The notes below the pieces were generated by a model. It was not told the origin of the DNA. It saw only the letters and a list, made by a program, of their open reading frames with translations, and did not search any database. Positions 4,960-5,062 of a stretch of DNA of 5,062 bases are shown in pieces. This DNA comes from an uncultured Eubacteriales bacterium (GTDB taxonomy: Bacteria; Bacillota; Clostridia; Lachnospirales; Bianqueaceae): positions 1 to 5,062 of the forward strand of contig ONYR01000075.1 of assembly GCA_900322165.1 (NCBI GenBank), written 5' to 3'. The stretch's first letter is position 1, and each line of letters opens with the position of its first letter. A program made the translations under genes and the position numbers.

Positions 4960-5003
4960 GGGTAAGCTCATCGCTGATCGTATGTTCGAGCCGTGAGTTA
5001 TCC
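4960..5003 (+). promoter_or_regulatory. Possible hairpin in the 5' leader
   Basis: Bases 4960-4970 can pair with 4994-5003 as a 10-bp stem that includes AGCTCA/TGAGTT, two G-U wobbles and one bulged A (4964). A small inner TCG/CGA pairing (4978-4980 with 4987-4989) is possible. It would form at the very 5' end of the transcript from the 4928-4956 promoter and could protect the RNA or take part in control. No known riboswitch, T-box or ribosomal-protein leader motif is recognisable. Confidence 0.3.
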
Positions 5004-5048
5004 TATGATCCCTATATTTTAAACCACTTTTAATAAGTCGGTTTATGC

Positions 5049-5062
5049 GAGGTACTTTGATG
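5049..5062 (+). promoter_or_regulatory. Ribosome binding site and start codon of the next gene, cut by the window end
   Basis: GAGGT (5049-5053) lies 6 bases before ATG (5060-5062), the last three bases of the window. Spacing and sequence are right for a Shine-Dalgarno site, and a strong promoter lies about 100 bases upstream. A plus-strand gene therefore probably begins here, but none of its protein can be read. Confidence 0.55.

Noticed and set aside
4984..4993. GTTCGAGCC resembling a tRNA T-loop
   Set aside because: No matching T stem, acceptor stem, D arm or anticodon arm can be built around it.
4958..4996. Twelve-codon frame MGKLIADRMFEP in the right-hand leader, a possible leader peptide
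   Set aside because: Its ATG lies one base after the -10 box, so it is upstream of the expected transcription start, and it has no ribosome binding site. The internal ATG at 4982 gives only four codons.
4645..5006. DnaA-box-like words (TCATCCACA at 4645-4653, TTATCCATC at 4718-4726, TTATCC at 4809 and 4998) in AT-rich DNA, hinting at a replication origin
   Set aside because: Only one comes within one base of the consensus TTATCCACA, the others match 6 or 7 of 9, spacing is irregular, and dnaA, dnaN, rpmH or plasmid replication genes are absent.

Overview
The window is a Bacillota-type (low-GC Gram-positive lineage) chromosomal segment. Three things point there: the gene order rplU-prp-rpmA-obg-yhbY-yqeK-rsfS, an L27 precursor with the NLQLF|A N-terminal extension, and a Prp protease encoded between L21 and L27. 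Codon use is fairly GC-rich for this phylum (35 G/C in the 60 bases at 1501-1560). That would fit a clostridial or Erysipelotrichia-like gut bacterium, but the exact taxon cannot be fixed from this sequence and I do not claim one.

Layout. Positions 1-948 hold the end of a ribosomal protein operon: L21 (5' end cut off by the window edge), the L27-maturing cysteine protease Prp, and L27. A strong intrinsic terminator (960-998) follows. From 1047 to 3667 comes a ribosome-assembly and housekeeping run on the same strand: the GTPase Obg, the CRM-domain RNA-binding protein YhbY, the HD-domain hydrolase YqeK (probably an Ap4A hydrolase) and the ribosome silencing factor RsfS. RsfS overlaps yqeK by 8 bases. 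nadD, which sits between yhbY and yqeK in Bacillus subtilis, is missing here. A hairpin terminator (3699-3740) closes this run.

Positions 3827-4321 encode a 164-residue protein of unknown function, with its own excellent ribosome binding site and a possible promoter and CcpA-like operator upstream. Its 3' flank (4322-4532) is unusually structured: a long hairpin capped by a GCAA tetraloop, a GCCGGC inverted repeat, and a textbook intrinsic terminator at 4499-4532.

The last 530 bases contain no gene that I can support and are clearly more AT-rich than the rest (15 G/C in the 60 bases at 4801-4860). They hold a cluster of TTGATAA repeats (4789-4828), a near-consensus sigma-A promoter (4928-4956), a leader of about 100 bases with a possible hairpin, and at the very end a ribosome binding site with an ATG at 5060. 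This looks like the regulatory region of a further plus-strand gene beginning as the window ends.

Most of the window is conserved housekeeping DNA. I did not find a clear new defence, mobile or CRISPR system. The parts most worth a second look are the unknown gene with its structured 3' region, and the repeat-bearing regulatory region at the right-hand end.
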